A stretch of 64,000 nucleotides of DNA from Oscillospiraceae bacterium (lineage in GTDB: Bacteria > Bacillota > Clostridia > Oscillospirales > Ruminococcaceae): NCBI GenBank assembly GCA_016281125.1, contig JAEEIA010000001.1, forward strand, positions 1 to 64,000, given 5' to 3'. Within the stretch, counting starts at the first letter, position 1, and every line of letters starts with the position of its first letter. Both the position numbers and the translations under genes were made by a program. Positions 7,504 through 15,113 of this stretch are shown in pieces. Below the pieces are notes generated by a model. It searched no databases and was not told the DNA's origin. It was given only the letters and a program-made list of their open reading frames with translations.

Positions 7504-8748
7504 TTACATGCCTTTTTTATAGTTGAAGTTGTTTTTCGCAACCTTCTTACGCTCCTTGGCGTTCTTGAGCATCTCTTCCTTGGAAAGGCCGGTTGCATCG
7601 GCTTCCGCGGCGTCCGCCTCTGCGGCAGCATCGTCATCCAGGAAGTTGTTCAGGCGCTTTCTGAAAGCACCGCCGCTGCCTGCACCGAGATTCTGGGAAA
7701 CCAGCGTGCTGGTCGGAACGGCAGAAGCATGCACAGACTGCACTGCACCCGTTGCCGGATTATGCGGCATATAGGTGCTGGGCTGCTGCTGCGGGGGAAT
7801 ATAGCTGCTCTGCGGATAACCGCCCTGCTGCGGATAGCCGCCCTGCTGGGGATAACCGCCCTGCTGCGGGTAGCCGCCCTGCTGCGGATAACCGCCCATC
7901 TGCGGGTAGCCGCCCTGCTGCGGATAGCCGCCCTGCTGCGGATAACCGCCCATCTGCGGGTAACCGCCCATCTGGGGATAGCCGCCCTGCTGCGGATAAC
8001 CGCCCTGCTGGGGGTAGCCGCCCTGCTGCGGATAGCCGCCGCCCATCTGGGGATAACCGCCCTGCTGCGGATAGCCGCCCATCTGCGGATAAGCGCCGCC
8101 CTGCTGCCCGTTGAACACCGGGAACTGGAAGCCGTGCGCATCACCGCCGCCCATCTGCGGATACGGCTGCTGCTGCGCGCCTGCCTCGGGCTCAATCGTT
8201 TTGACATCATCCGTTGCGGTATTCGGTGCCGCAAAGAACGGATTGCTTTCATCTATCTGAACGCCGCCGACAAATTCAGTCTGCTGACCGAGCTTTTTCT
8301 TGGCCGGAGCAGGTGCAGCCTCTGCATCCTCAAATCCGCTGAGGAAATCGCTGACCTCCTCATGCGAAACCGGGATAATTGCAGAAAGCTCCTTGCTCTC
8401 TGTATCGGAAACGGCAACGGCGCATGCAGCATTCGCCATATTGGCCTTGACCAGCTGCTTCAGAGCATCTTCGGAGGGCTCTCTGACGGTACCGTCCGCA
8501 ACAAGAACCGTGACCATGCCGGATGCGAACTTTGCACCGATGAGTGCGCTGACCGCCTGCATTTCGGATTCCGTGCGCACTGCTTCACCGTCGGCAAAGC
8601 TGACGCCGGTGGAACCGCTGACGATGCTGTCGCGGTCCGCAGAAATCAGCGTGACGGATGCCTCCGGGATCGCTGCGAACTCCGGAAATGTGTCTTTCAC
8701 TTTCAGTGCAAACGCTTTTGCGGTGCTGATAAGCTCCATGACTTCCAT
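7504..8748 (-). CDS. Pseudo-deaminase-fold protein with [12 protein letters not shown] repeat domain
   Basis: 414 residues in three parts. Residues 1-130 follow the strand/helix order of a cytidine-deaminase fold, but the three zinc ligands are lost: Arg58, Ser92 and Ala95 stand where the neighbour encoded at 5396-6034 has His58, Cys92 and Cys95. Glu60 is retained. Residues of about 210-315 are some 16 units of GGYPQQ or GGYPQM, a Gly/Tyr/Pro/Gln low-complexity region like those of self-associating proteins. The C terminus has [12 protein letters not shown], an Ala/Glu/Asp run and a basic end, paralleling the neighbour's tail. It is last in the kinase-vWA-PP2C operon, 45 bp after the phosphatase. 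A scaffold or phosphorylation substrate is inferred from context. Confidence 0.78.
   Translation of the reverse strand: MEVMELISTAKAFALKVKDTFPEFAAIPEASVTLISADRDSIVSGSTGVSFADGEAVRTESEMQAVSALIGAKFASGMVTVLVADGTVREPSEDALKQLVKANMANAACAVAVSDTESKELSAIIPVSHEEVSDFLSGFEDAEAAPAPAKKKLGQQTEFVGGVQIDESNPFFAAPNTATDDVKTIEPEAGAQQQPYPQMGGGDAHGFQFPVFNGQQGGAYPQMGGYPQQGGYPQMGGGYPQQGGYPQQGGYPQQGGYPQMGGYPQMGGYPQQGGYPQQGGYPQMGGYPQQGGYPQQGGYPQQGGYPQQGGYPQSSYIPPQQQPSTYMPHNPATGAVQSVHASAVPTSTLVSQNLGAGSGGAFRKRLNNFLDDDAAAEADAAEADATGLSKEEMLKNAKERKKVAKNNFNYKKGM
7805..8105 (-). repeat. In-frame 18-bp tandem repeat ([12 protein letters not shown])
   Basis: About 16 imperfect 18-bp units, some with an extra glycine codon, encode the Gly-Tyr-Pro-Gln region. 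The third codon position varies (ccgccctgctgcgga versus ccgccctgctgggga, and catctg variants), so the array is not freshly amplified, but its length is likely to vary between strains. Confidence 0.9.
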
Positions 8749-8793
8749 ATTTCACCAAACCTTCCTTAATCTCTGAACGCCGCGCGACGGATA

Positions 8794-9708
8794 TCAGTCT
8801 GTATTTTTCAGCGCAGCCAGACGCTTTGCTTTTCTCTCTGCGGCATGGGCTTTGTTGTCTGCGGCCTTCTGCCGGAGCACGGGCGCCATTTCCGTGAGCA
8901 GCTCGCGGTCGCAGATGCACGAAAGGGAGATATCGTCCTCTGTGCCGAAATGCGAACGCTTGACCAGATTCTTCTGCACGGATTTGCCGAATTCCTCCAG
9001 CCGGTCGAGCTGACCGGTGAGGATCAGGTGATACTCGAGGAAATCGTCCTCATTGCTGAACGAGGTGTAAAGACCGTCTGTGGATGTGAACATGGCAATG
9101 ACCTTTTCATGCTCGGTATAGAAGCTGTTGAACATGGAAGCAGCATTGCTGTTGCACATGGATGCGGTCATATTGGCGGGGGCGGATTCATCGTAATTCA
9201 TCGGCATGACGGGCGTGCCGTCCTCAAACAATGCGACAAGGCTGCCGTCACCGATCTGGAATCCGAACTGGAAGCCCTTTCCGGCAACCGCGACAATCAG
9301 CGTTGTGCCGTAATAGGATTCCTTTGGAATTGCCTGAAATTCCTCTTTTGAAAACTTCTTTGATTCCTCAAGCCGGACAGGATTCTGCTCCAGATGGCGC
9401 TGGACGCGGGTATTCCAGTTGACGATGATCTGTTTTTCGATATTTTTGATGACCAGTCTGTGGTTGGCCGGAAAATCCTGCTCAAACCGCTCCGGATCCA
9501 TATAGAACCGACGGACGGTTTCGAGTGCCGCCTCCACTGCAAACTGCGAGCCGACATGGCTCCGGAAATATTTTTTGCTGCCGTGTCCGTCAGCTGCGAC
9601 GGCAATGGCGTAGTGCTCGTTGACCTCATATGCCGAATGATCCTGACACACAAGACCGGTAGCTTCGTGGCTCGCGCCGATAACAGAATGGCTGAAACCG
9701 CCGAACAT
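8794..9708 (-). CDS. PP2C-family protein phosphatase
   Basis: 304 residues with the metal-binding pattern of PP2C phosphatases: QD at 22-23, AADGHGS at about 38-44, GTTL with a later GDGS, STDGLY and a C-terminal TEDDISL. Strand order fits the PP2C_2 branch. These enzymes remove phosphate from Ser/Thr using two Mn/Mg ions. A basic Lys/Ala/Arg tail of about 25 residues follows the domain. It lies 53 bp downstream of the vWA gene and two genes from the kinase, so it is the probable antagonist of that kinase. No membrane segment is visible. Confidence 0.88.
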   Translation of the reverse strand: MFGGFSHSVIGASHEATGLVCQDHSAYEVNEHYAIAVAADGHGSKKYFRSHVGSQFAVEAALETVRRFYMDPERFEQDFPANHRLVIKNIEKQIIVNWNTRVQRHLEQNPVRLEESKKFSKEEFQAIPKESYYGTTLIVAVAGKGFQFGFQIGDGSLVALFEDGTPVMPMNYDESAPANMTASMCNSNAASMFNSFYTEHEKVIAMFTSTDGLYTSFSNEDDFLEYHLILTGQLDRLEEFGKSVQKNLVKRSHFGTEDDISLSCICDRELLTEMAPVLRQKAADNKAHAAERKAKRLAALKNTD

Positions 9709-9761
9709 CGCAACAGGCCCCCTTGAGTGATGGTAATTTTGTAATGCGCAGATCCGCGGGA

Positions 9762-10688
9762 TTACCAGCCGGTATCGAGCGAGATTGCGTCTGCGTCACC
9801 GAGATTCGTCATGGAATCCTGGATCTGCTGACCGAGCAGCTTCTGTTTTGCAGAGCGCACTTCCTCTTCGGAAAGCTCATGGTTGACGTCGTCGGAGAGC
9901 GTCATACTCTTGCTGCCGATCTGGGCGGAGGTGACTGCGATGATCTTGATCATGGCAGCAAGCTGTCCGCCGGAATACGCATGAACAACGGTATCCTTGG
10001 AGCCGGTGAATTCCTCGAGCATCTCGTCATTGGCTTCGCTGCCGATGCCGAGTGCGGCCTTCAGACCGAACTTATACCAGCTGTTCTGCTTCAATTCCTC
10101 AAGCGCTTCCTTGTAGTCGTCCGACGGATAGCCGTCCGTCATCAGGAAGATGACCGGTGCGAACGACAGGGAAGGCGAATTGAGGAAGCTGTTGCGGGAC
10201 ATTCTGGAGGAGAGCTCACGGAATGCCTCGCCCATATTGGTCACGCCGTCCGCGCGCAGACGGGACCATTCAAAGTCTTCGATCAGGATCGGCTCGGAGT
10301 ACATCCAGCGAACCTGTGTACCGAAGGTCAGCACGGCGATCTTGACATCGGTGTCTGCTTCACCGACTCTGCGGATCTCCGGAATCAGCTCCTCCATAAC
10401 GGTATTGAGCTCACCGATCTTCTTGCCGACCATGCTGCGCGAGGTGTCGATCAGGAAGAAGATGACGAGGCTCTTTTTGGAAACGCCGGTTGCGCTCAGC
10501 GGATCGTCGTCATCAAAGTCGAACAGCGCATCATCGGGTTCCTCAACGGGAGCAGGAGCGGCCTTGCCCTCTGCTGCCGCCGCAAGATTCTGAAGCGATG
10601 CCGCAGTCGCTTCCATCGCTTTTGCAGCATCCTCCGGCAGCTTATCCGCCGGATTGCCCGTCGGCTTGTTTTTATTGTCCTTACTCAT
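9762..10688 (-). CDS. vWA-domain protein (TerY-like)
   Basis: 308 residues. An Ala/Pro-rich and acidic N-terminal tail (about 1-70, with DDALFDFDDDD) precedes a von Willebrand A domain with an intact MIDAS: DTSRS at 81-85, Thr150 in GVTNMG and Asp185 in MTDGYPSD. The domain closely resembles TerY-type vWA proteins, which bind partners through a divalent metal. It lies between the kinase and phosphatase genes, the same triad that Anantharaman, Iyer and Aravind described as TerY-P in tellurium-resistance-type loci. No TerD or TerC gene is in the window. Its acidic N-terminal tail could be a phosphorylation target, but that is inference. Confidence 0.86.
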   Translation of the reverse strand: MSKDNKNKPTGNPADKLPEDAAKAMEATAASLQNLAAAAEGKAAPAPVEEPDDALFDFDDDDPLSATGVSKKSLVIFFLIDTSRSMVGKKIGELNTVMEELIPEIRRVGEADTDVKIAVLTFGTQVRWMYSEPILIEDFEWSRLRADGVTNMGEAFRELSSRMSRNSFLNSPSLSFAPVIFLMTDGYPSDDYKEALEELKQNSWYKFGLKAALGIGSEANDEMLEEFTGSKDTVVHAYSGGQLAAMIKIIAVTSAQIGSKSMTLSDDVNHELSEEEVRSAKQKLLGQQIQDSMTNLGDADAISLDTGW

Positions 10689-10735
10689 TATTCAGATACT
10701 TCCTTTCCTCCAAAATGCGGATGCATCATTGGGCA

Positions 10736-12079
10736 TCAGAGCGATGCCGTCACCTCACCGAAATCAATGATCAGGCCCTGCCAGATCGGGAAACCCTTTC
10801 CGGGCGGAATCTCGTAGAAATCGCCGTCCGGCATTTTTGCGCGCCATGTTTTGTCGGACATGTTCTTGAAGCCCAGCACACCGGGCTTCAGCTTGTTTTC
10901 GACAAGCATACCGGCGACTGTCTGAAAGTCCTCGGAATCCGGATCAATCTCACAGTCATAGAAGACGGATCCGACATACAGCGGCATACGGTTTTTGCGG
11001 TTGCTGAATTTGAGCGTTTCAAAGATTGTACCGCATTGCGGGCATTTATAGGTCTTGAAATCGACCATCTTGAACATGGATGTGAAATTGGTTCTGCCGC
11101 AGGTACACTGGATAATCTCGGAACGAAGGCGGATGAAGATCTTCTGCCATTCGTTCTCAATGATCCGCTTGTTCGGATCGGAGATGCCCAGCGTAAAGGA
11201 GCGGATGAACGCGTCCTTGACATAATCGGGATAAATGCGCCAGAACTTGATCACGTTGTCGTGGATGCCGCGGACGGGGCGGTTGCTGGCGTCATCCGGG
11301 TCGTAGATAAAGACTGCGTTCTGACCGTAATGCTTCAGCTCTGAGGATTCGGTCAGGCACACGTCCTTGACGACCTTTTCGCCCTCCATCGGATCGCCGC
11401 GGAACAGCAGCTTGAAGAGCACGACCGCGAGCGAATATTTATCCGTCTGGACATTCGGCTTTGCAACGCCGCGGACGACCTCCGGCGCCATATATCCGGG
11501 CTTGCCGCCGATGCCGAAGTTGCTGCCGTCCGGTGCGATGTTGTCGCAGTCACAGACGAGCACGGCGCCGGTATCCATATTGATGAAGAAGCCGCCGTCG
11601 TTCAGGTCCTGATAGCTCTTTCCGGCACGATGGAGCTGGCGGAACGCATTGACGATGTTGATGACCGCCGTCACCATTGCGTACAGGCTGGTGAACCGCA
11701 CGGGCGTCTTTGTGGAACGTCCGGTCAGCGGATCGACCGAGAGCTTGTAGGTGTTGAGGATATCGACGAAGGAATCGAAGCTCTCGGGCTTCAGCTCCAT
11801 GAGGTAGCCGAAGGTGCCGTCCTCTTTTTCCTTGGTCAGGTATTTCGGCCACAGGAACTTATTGCTCGGGGGACCGTCACTGATATTGTTCTGGATATTC
11901 TTGCGGAACGCCTTGGGGTTCTTCATCTTGTCGATGTCATACCACTTGAGCGCCCATTTCATGCCGTTATACCGGACGAGGTAGACGATACCCTGTCCGC
12001 CGCTGCCGATGACACCGAGTACCTGCGCTTTGCCGCCGTACTCCATTTCGACTTCCTGGCCGATCGAAAGCTCTACCAT
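10736..12079 (-). CDS. Ser/Thr-type protein kinase with C-terminal zinc ribbon
   Basis: 447 residues. The kinase part has a glycine loop (GSGGQG, 25-30), the VAIK-type lysine in ALK (45), a catalytic loop YQDLNDGGFF with Asp158, the metal Asp in DCD (177-179) and GYMAPE (195-200). HRD is changed to YQD, DFG to DCD, and Gly stands where the loop asparagine is expected, so catalysis may differ from the norm. A zinc ribbon (CTC at 325-327, CPQC at 346-349) and a beta-rich C-terminal domain (about 365-447) follow; the latter has an FHA-like feel but lacks a clear FHA signature. It is the second gene of the operon and probably phosphorylates its operon partners. Confidence 0.86.
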   Translation of the reverse strand: MVELSIGQEVEMEYGGKAQVLGVIGSGGQGIVYLVRYNGMKWALKWYDIDKMKNPKAFRKNIQNNISDGPPSNKFLWPKYLTKEKEDGTFGYLMELKPESFDSFVDILNTYKLSVDPLTGRSTKTPVRFTSLYAMVTAVINIVNAFRQLHRAGKSYQDLNDGGFFINMDTGAVLVCDCDNIAPDGSNFGIGGKPGYMAPEVVRGVAKPNVQTDKYSLAVVLFKLLFRGDPMEGEKVVKDVCLTESSELKHYGQNAVFIYDPDDASNRPVRGIHDNVIKFWRIYPDYVKDAFIRSFTLGISDPNKRIIENEWQKIFIRLRSEIIQCTCGRTNFTSMFKMVDFKTYKCPQCGTIFETLKFSNRKNRMPLYVGSVFYDCEIDPDSEDFQTVAGMLVENKLKPGVLGFKNMSDKTWRAKMPDGDFYEIPPGKGFPIWQGLIIDFGEVTASL

Positions 12080-12133
12080 ACGAATCTGTCCTCCCGTATT
12101 TTAGTAATGTAAGTCCGAGAATGATGTCCGGAT

Positions 12134-13195
12134 TCAGCGCGATGCCGCCGGGAGATAGGTTTCTACCGGAATTGCATTGCTGAGGCAGTATTTGTATACA
12201 TATGAATTTTCAACACAGACAATCGTCAGCCGCGGGCAGTATGCAAACGCATTCTTGTCAATGAACTTGACGCTGCTCGGGAGCGTCAGCTTGCGGAGCT
12301 TTTCGCAGCCTGCGAAGGCCTGCTCGCCGATGCTGCTGACGGTATCGGGAATCTCGACAATCTCCAGGCTCTTGCAGAAGGAGAATGTACTGTCTGCGAT
12401 CTCGAACACGCCCTTCGGCAGATTGATGCTGACGAGCTTCTCGCACTGGCTGAACGCCGCCTGACCGATCATGCGGAGGGAATCCGGCAGCTCGATCATT
12501 CTGAGGTGCTTGCAGTTGGAGAATGCGTATTCGCCGATTGCAAGCAGGGAATCCGGCAGCTGCACGGAGCGCAGGTTGCCGAAGCCGTCGAAGCTGAATT
12601 CCTCGATCTTCGTACATCCGTCGGGGATGACGACATTCCGCGAAAGAAAACGGTATTTGGAAGCCGCCGCGCGCGTGAACACATTATCGTTGACGCTGAC
12701 GGGGCGGGTGCGTTCCTGCTTTTCCTCTTCCTCCCCGGTTTTCTCCTTGACGCGAAGCGGGGATTCATAAGGCCAGCCGAGCATATAGGTCAGACATGCG
12801 AGCACGAATTCGGCGGCATTGTCCGAAAGGAACTTTTCGCCGAGCATGATGCTCTTGGCTTTTGTAATCGCCATCTCGTGGTTGCCTTGCTCAGAGAGCA
12901 GCACGCCGAGCATGTTGTCTTCAATCATGGAACGAAGGAGCTTTCTCTCCTTGTCATATTCGGCAATGTAATCATTGATGAGCGCAGTGAAGCGTTTCTC
13001 ATGGAAGAGCAGGCTGCCGTTGTACTTCATGAACAGGTCGCCCGAATGCTCCTTGAGCATCGTCTTCAGCTGCAGCTGAATATGCTGGGTATTTTCAAAT
13101 CCCTCTATGTTCTGGGGGGCAGGTGCTCCGCAGCCCGGACAGGAAATACTGTTCGGAGGGAGTTCTGCATGGCATTTCTCACACTGCATAGTCAA
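12134..13195 (-). CDS. Zinc-ribbon protein with BspA-type leucine-rich repeats
   Basis: 353 residues. A short zinc ribbon at the N terminus (Cys5, Cys8, Cys19, Cys22) is followed by a helical middle (about 30-165) and then five or six 23-residue repeats of the BspA/LRR_5 type, such as LPDSLLAIGEYAFSNCKHL. LRR_5 repeats usually occur on surface proteins, but there is no signal peptide here and a zinc ribbon suggests the cytoplasm. It is the first gene after a consensus promoter and lies 54 bp before the kinase. A role as a docking or sensor subunit is inferred. The zinc ribbon, shared in type with the kinase, may mediate assembly. Confidence 0.82.
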   Translation of the reverse strand: MTMQCEKCHAELPPNSISCPGCGAPAPQNIEGFENTQHIQLQLKTMLKEHSGDLFMKYNGSLLFHEKRFTALINDYIAEYDKERKLLRSMIEDNMLGVLLSEQGNHEMAITKAKSIMLGEKFLSDNAAEFVLACLTYMLGWPYESPLRVKEKTGEEEEKQERTRPVSVNDNVFTRAAASKYRFLSRNVVIPDGCTKIEEFSFDGFGNLRSVQLPDSLLAIGEYAFSNCKHLRMIELPDSLRMIGQAAFSQCEKLVSINLPKGVFEIADSTFSFCKSLEIVEIPDTVSSIGEQAFAGCEKLRKLTLPSSVKFIDKNAFAYCPRLTIVCVENSYVYKYCLSNAIPVETYLPAASR

Positions 13196-13273
13196 CTCTC
13201 CTGATTCAGTCTGGATCTACCTTTTTTTGTGCGGCACGGCGCAGTACGCCGTACCAAAGATACTACTTATGAC

Positions 13274-13302
13274 ATTATAGCATGTTTTTGCGCAGTTGTC
13301 AA
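13274..13302 (-). promoter_or_regulatory. Consensus sigma-A promoter for the kinase/vWA/PP2C operon
   Basis: On the minus strand TTGACA (13302-13297), 17-bp spacer, TATAAT (13279-13274). The leader contains a small hairpin acggcg/cgccgt at about 13235-13251. Confidence 0.9.
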
Positions 13303-13515
13303 GTAAGATGTGCGCTTTAATTCGCGTATCCGCTAAGAAAAAAAGGCGGTTTTCTCCCTCTGCGGAAATGAAAAACAAAATACGCAAATAGTGTGGAAAT
13401 TCGTATGTTTTCTGATATTAAAGGGGGACTTTCGATGCGGTTATTTTACTTTGCGTTTGTTTATTTTGCATAAAAAATGAATAAAAAGATTGTGCCTTGT
13501 AAAACTGATTAAGCC

Positions 13516-13544
13516 TTGATATTTTTGCATAATTGTGATATTAT
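13516..13544 (+). promoter_or_regulatory. Sigma-A promoter
   Basis: TTGATA (13516-13521), 17-bp spacer, TATTAT (13539-13544), about 100 nt before the lipoprotein start at 13647. Confidence 0.72.
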
Positions 13545-13646
13545 AAATATATGAAAGGGCAGGATGTGTCAGTGAAGGGAGCATTCTGCGGATTCAATAC
13601 GGGTAAACCACAGTCAGTTATACCAAAAATGCAGGAGGAAGTTTAC

Positions 13647-15095
13647 ATGAAGAAGGCAAGCAGAAAGCTGCGGATCAGGCCGCTGCTGTGCGGGCTCGCC
13701 CTGCTGACGAGTTTCACGCTGACCGGCTGCTCAGTTCCGGGAAGCAGCGGCTCCGCCGGCGGCAGACCACAGACCACAAAAATCTATGTAATCGGTCAGT
13801 CACAGGGCATTTCGTTCTGGGACGACGTTGAGCAGGGTGCAAATGAAGCCGGTGAGGAATTCGGTTACGAGATCCATTATTCCAATGCGGAATCCGTTTC
13901 GGACGTGCAGTCACAGATCGATCTGATCAATGAAGCGATTTCTCAGCAGGCAAACGCGATTGTCATCTCGCCGAATGATGAGGCCAAGCTGAAGGATTCC
14001 ATTCAGGCAGCACGCGATGCCGGCCTTACCATTATCACGATCAACGCGGATTTTGAAGATACCTCGATGCGTTCGTCCTATGTCGGCACGAATAACCTGA
14101 CGGCCGGAAAGATCGCAGGCCGCCATATTGTCGAGGCGCTTACCGATCCGGTCAACGAGAAGATCCTTGTTGTAACGCATTCCGAAACTGCAAACTCCGC
14201 AGTTTCCCGTGTCAGCGGCATGTGCATGATTGACGGTCCGGCTTACGGTCAGGCAATGCAGAAGTCTATGCAGGAAGCGGCCATGGCAAGAGCTGCTGCA
14301 ATGCAGCAGGGCGGCCAGGGCAACGCAGGCGGTCCTCCCGAAGGTGCGGGCGGTCCTCCGGCAGATGCACAGCAGGGCAACGCAGGCGGTCCTCCGGCAG
14401 ATGCACAGCAGGGCAACGCAGGCGGTCCTCCGGCAGACGCGCAGCAGGGCAATGCGGGCGGTCCTCCGGCAGATGCACAGCAGGGCAATGCAGGCGGTCC
14501 TCCGGCAGATGCACAGCAGGGCAACGCAGGCGGTCCTCCGGCAGATGCACAGCAGGGCAACGCAGGCGGTCCTCCTCCCGACGGCGCAGGCGGCCCTCCT
14601 GCGGAGCAAAGCGGCCCTTCGGAAGAAGCGGCAGCTTCCCGCGAAGCGGCAATGCAGGGCGGCAAAGGTACGCTCCCGGCGAATGTCATGGTCAGAAACT
14701 GCGGCGGTGACCTGAATGTTGCAAAGACAATGACGATGGAGGCACTGAAAGAGAATCCGGATATCAAGGTCGTGTATTCTACGAATGAAACCTCGACGCT
14801 CGGTGTCTGCCAGGCGATTCAGGAGCTGGGACTTGAGCCGGATGAAATGACTGTCATCGGCTTCAATTCCAATGAATCGGAGCTCCAGTATCTCCGCGGC
14901 GGCGTTCTGGATGCACTGGTTGTCCAGAATCCGTACAACATCGGCTACCTCGGCGTGTACTATGCCGGGCAGTTTGCTACCGGCGGCGGTGCTTCCGGCA
15001 TGGAGTATACCGGTGTTGTGTATGTGACGGCAGAGAACATTGATGACGATGATATTCAGCTGATTCTGGATCCGAAGAAGTATATCGGTTACTAA
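13647..15095 (+). CDS. Periplasmic-binding-protein-type lipoprotein with repeat insertion
   Basis: 482 residues starting with a lipoprotein signal (lipobox LTGC). The mature part is a type I sugar-binding fold (RbsB/Peripla_BP_4): KIYVIGQSQGISFWDD, ANAIVISPND, TIITINADF and SYVGTNN in the first lobe; VVYSTNETSTLGVCQAI and MTVIGFNS in the second. Between the lobes lies a Gly/Pro/Ala/Gln insertion of about 110 residues containing six exact or near-exact copies of a 12-residue unit (GNAGGPPADAQQ). Start 13647 is set by AGGAGG at 13633-13638. No transporter genes follow. The next gene, 18 bp away, encodes a membrane GGDEF-like protein, so this binding protein may feed a signal to it. Confidence 0.85.
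   Translation: MKKASRKLRIRPLLCGLALLTSFTLTGCSVPGSSGSAGGRPQTTKIYVIGQSQGISFWDDVEQGANEAGEEFGYEIHYSNAESVSDVQSQIDLINEAISQQANAIVISPNDEAKLKDSIQAARDAGLTIITINADFEDTSMRSSYVGTNNLTAGKIAGRHIVEALTDPVNEKILVVTHSETANSAVSRVSGMCMIDGPAYGQAMQKSMQEAAMARAAAMQQGGQGNAGGPPEGAGGPPADAQQGNAGGPPADAQQGNAGGPPADAQQGNAGGPPADAQQGNAGGPPADAQQGNAGGPPADAQQGNAGGPPPDGAGGPPAEQSGPSEEAAASREAAMQGGKGTLPANVMVRNCGGDLNVAKTMTMEALKENPDIKVVYSTNETSTLGVCQAIQELGLEPDEMTVIGFNSNESELQYLRGGVLDALVVQNPYNIGYLGVYYAGQFATGGGASGMEYTGVVYVTAENIDDDDIQLILDPKKYIGY
14313..14620 (+). repeat. 36-bp in-frame tandem repeats inside a binding protein
   Basis: Six units of 36 bp (core ggcaacgcaggcggtcctcc then ggcagatgcacagcag) run almost perfectly head to tail. Irregular Gly/Pro-rich flanks lie on each side. 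Only a few third-position changes separate units, which points to recent expansion by slippage or recombination. Confidence 0.93.
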
Positions 15096-15113
15096 GAGAG
15101 GGAGGATACAGAA

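Larger units (their letters stand above)
13196..13646. other. Divergent intergenic region
   Basis: About 450 bp that holds the minus-strand operon promoter, a plus-strand promoter and AT-rich sequence. A short in-frame upstream extension of the lipoprotein gene (from 13551) is more likely leader than protein, since it lacks a signal sequence and a good ribosome site. Confidence 0.6.

Noticed and set aside
7805-8105. Dense short repeats in the GGYPQQ gene as a possible CRISPR or origin iteron array
   Set aside because: The period is a codon multiple, the units code for a regular peptide, and there are no spacers or DnaA boxes.
7336-8769. 477-codon plus-strand frame with Leu-Leu-Arg-Ile-Ala-like repeats
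   Set aside because: The repeats mirror the GGYPQQ array on the other strand; no start signal or known domain.
14313-14620. Six direct repeats with a 36-bp period, reminiscent of CRISPR repeat length
   Set aside because: The units abut without spacers, stay in frame within a lipoprotein gene, and no cas gene is present.
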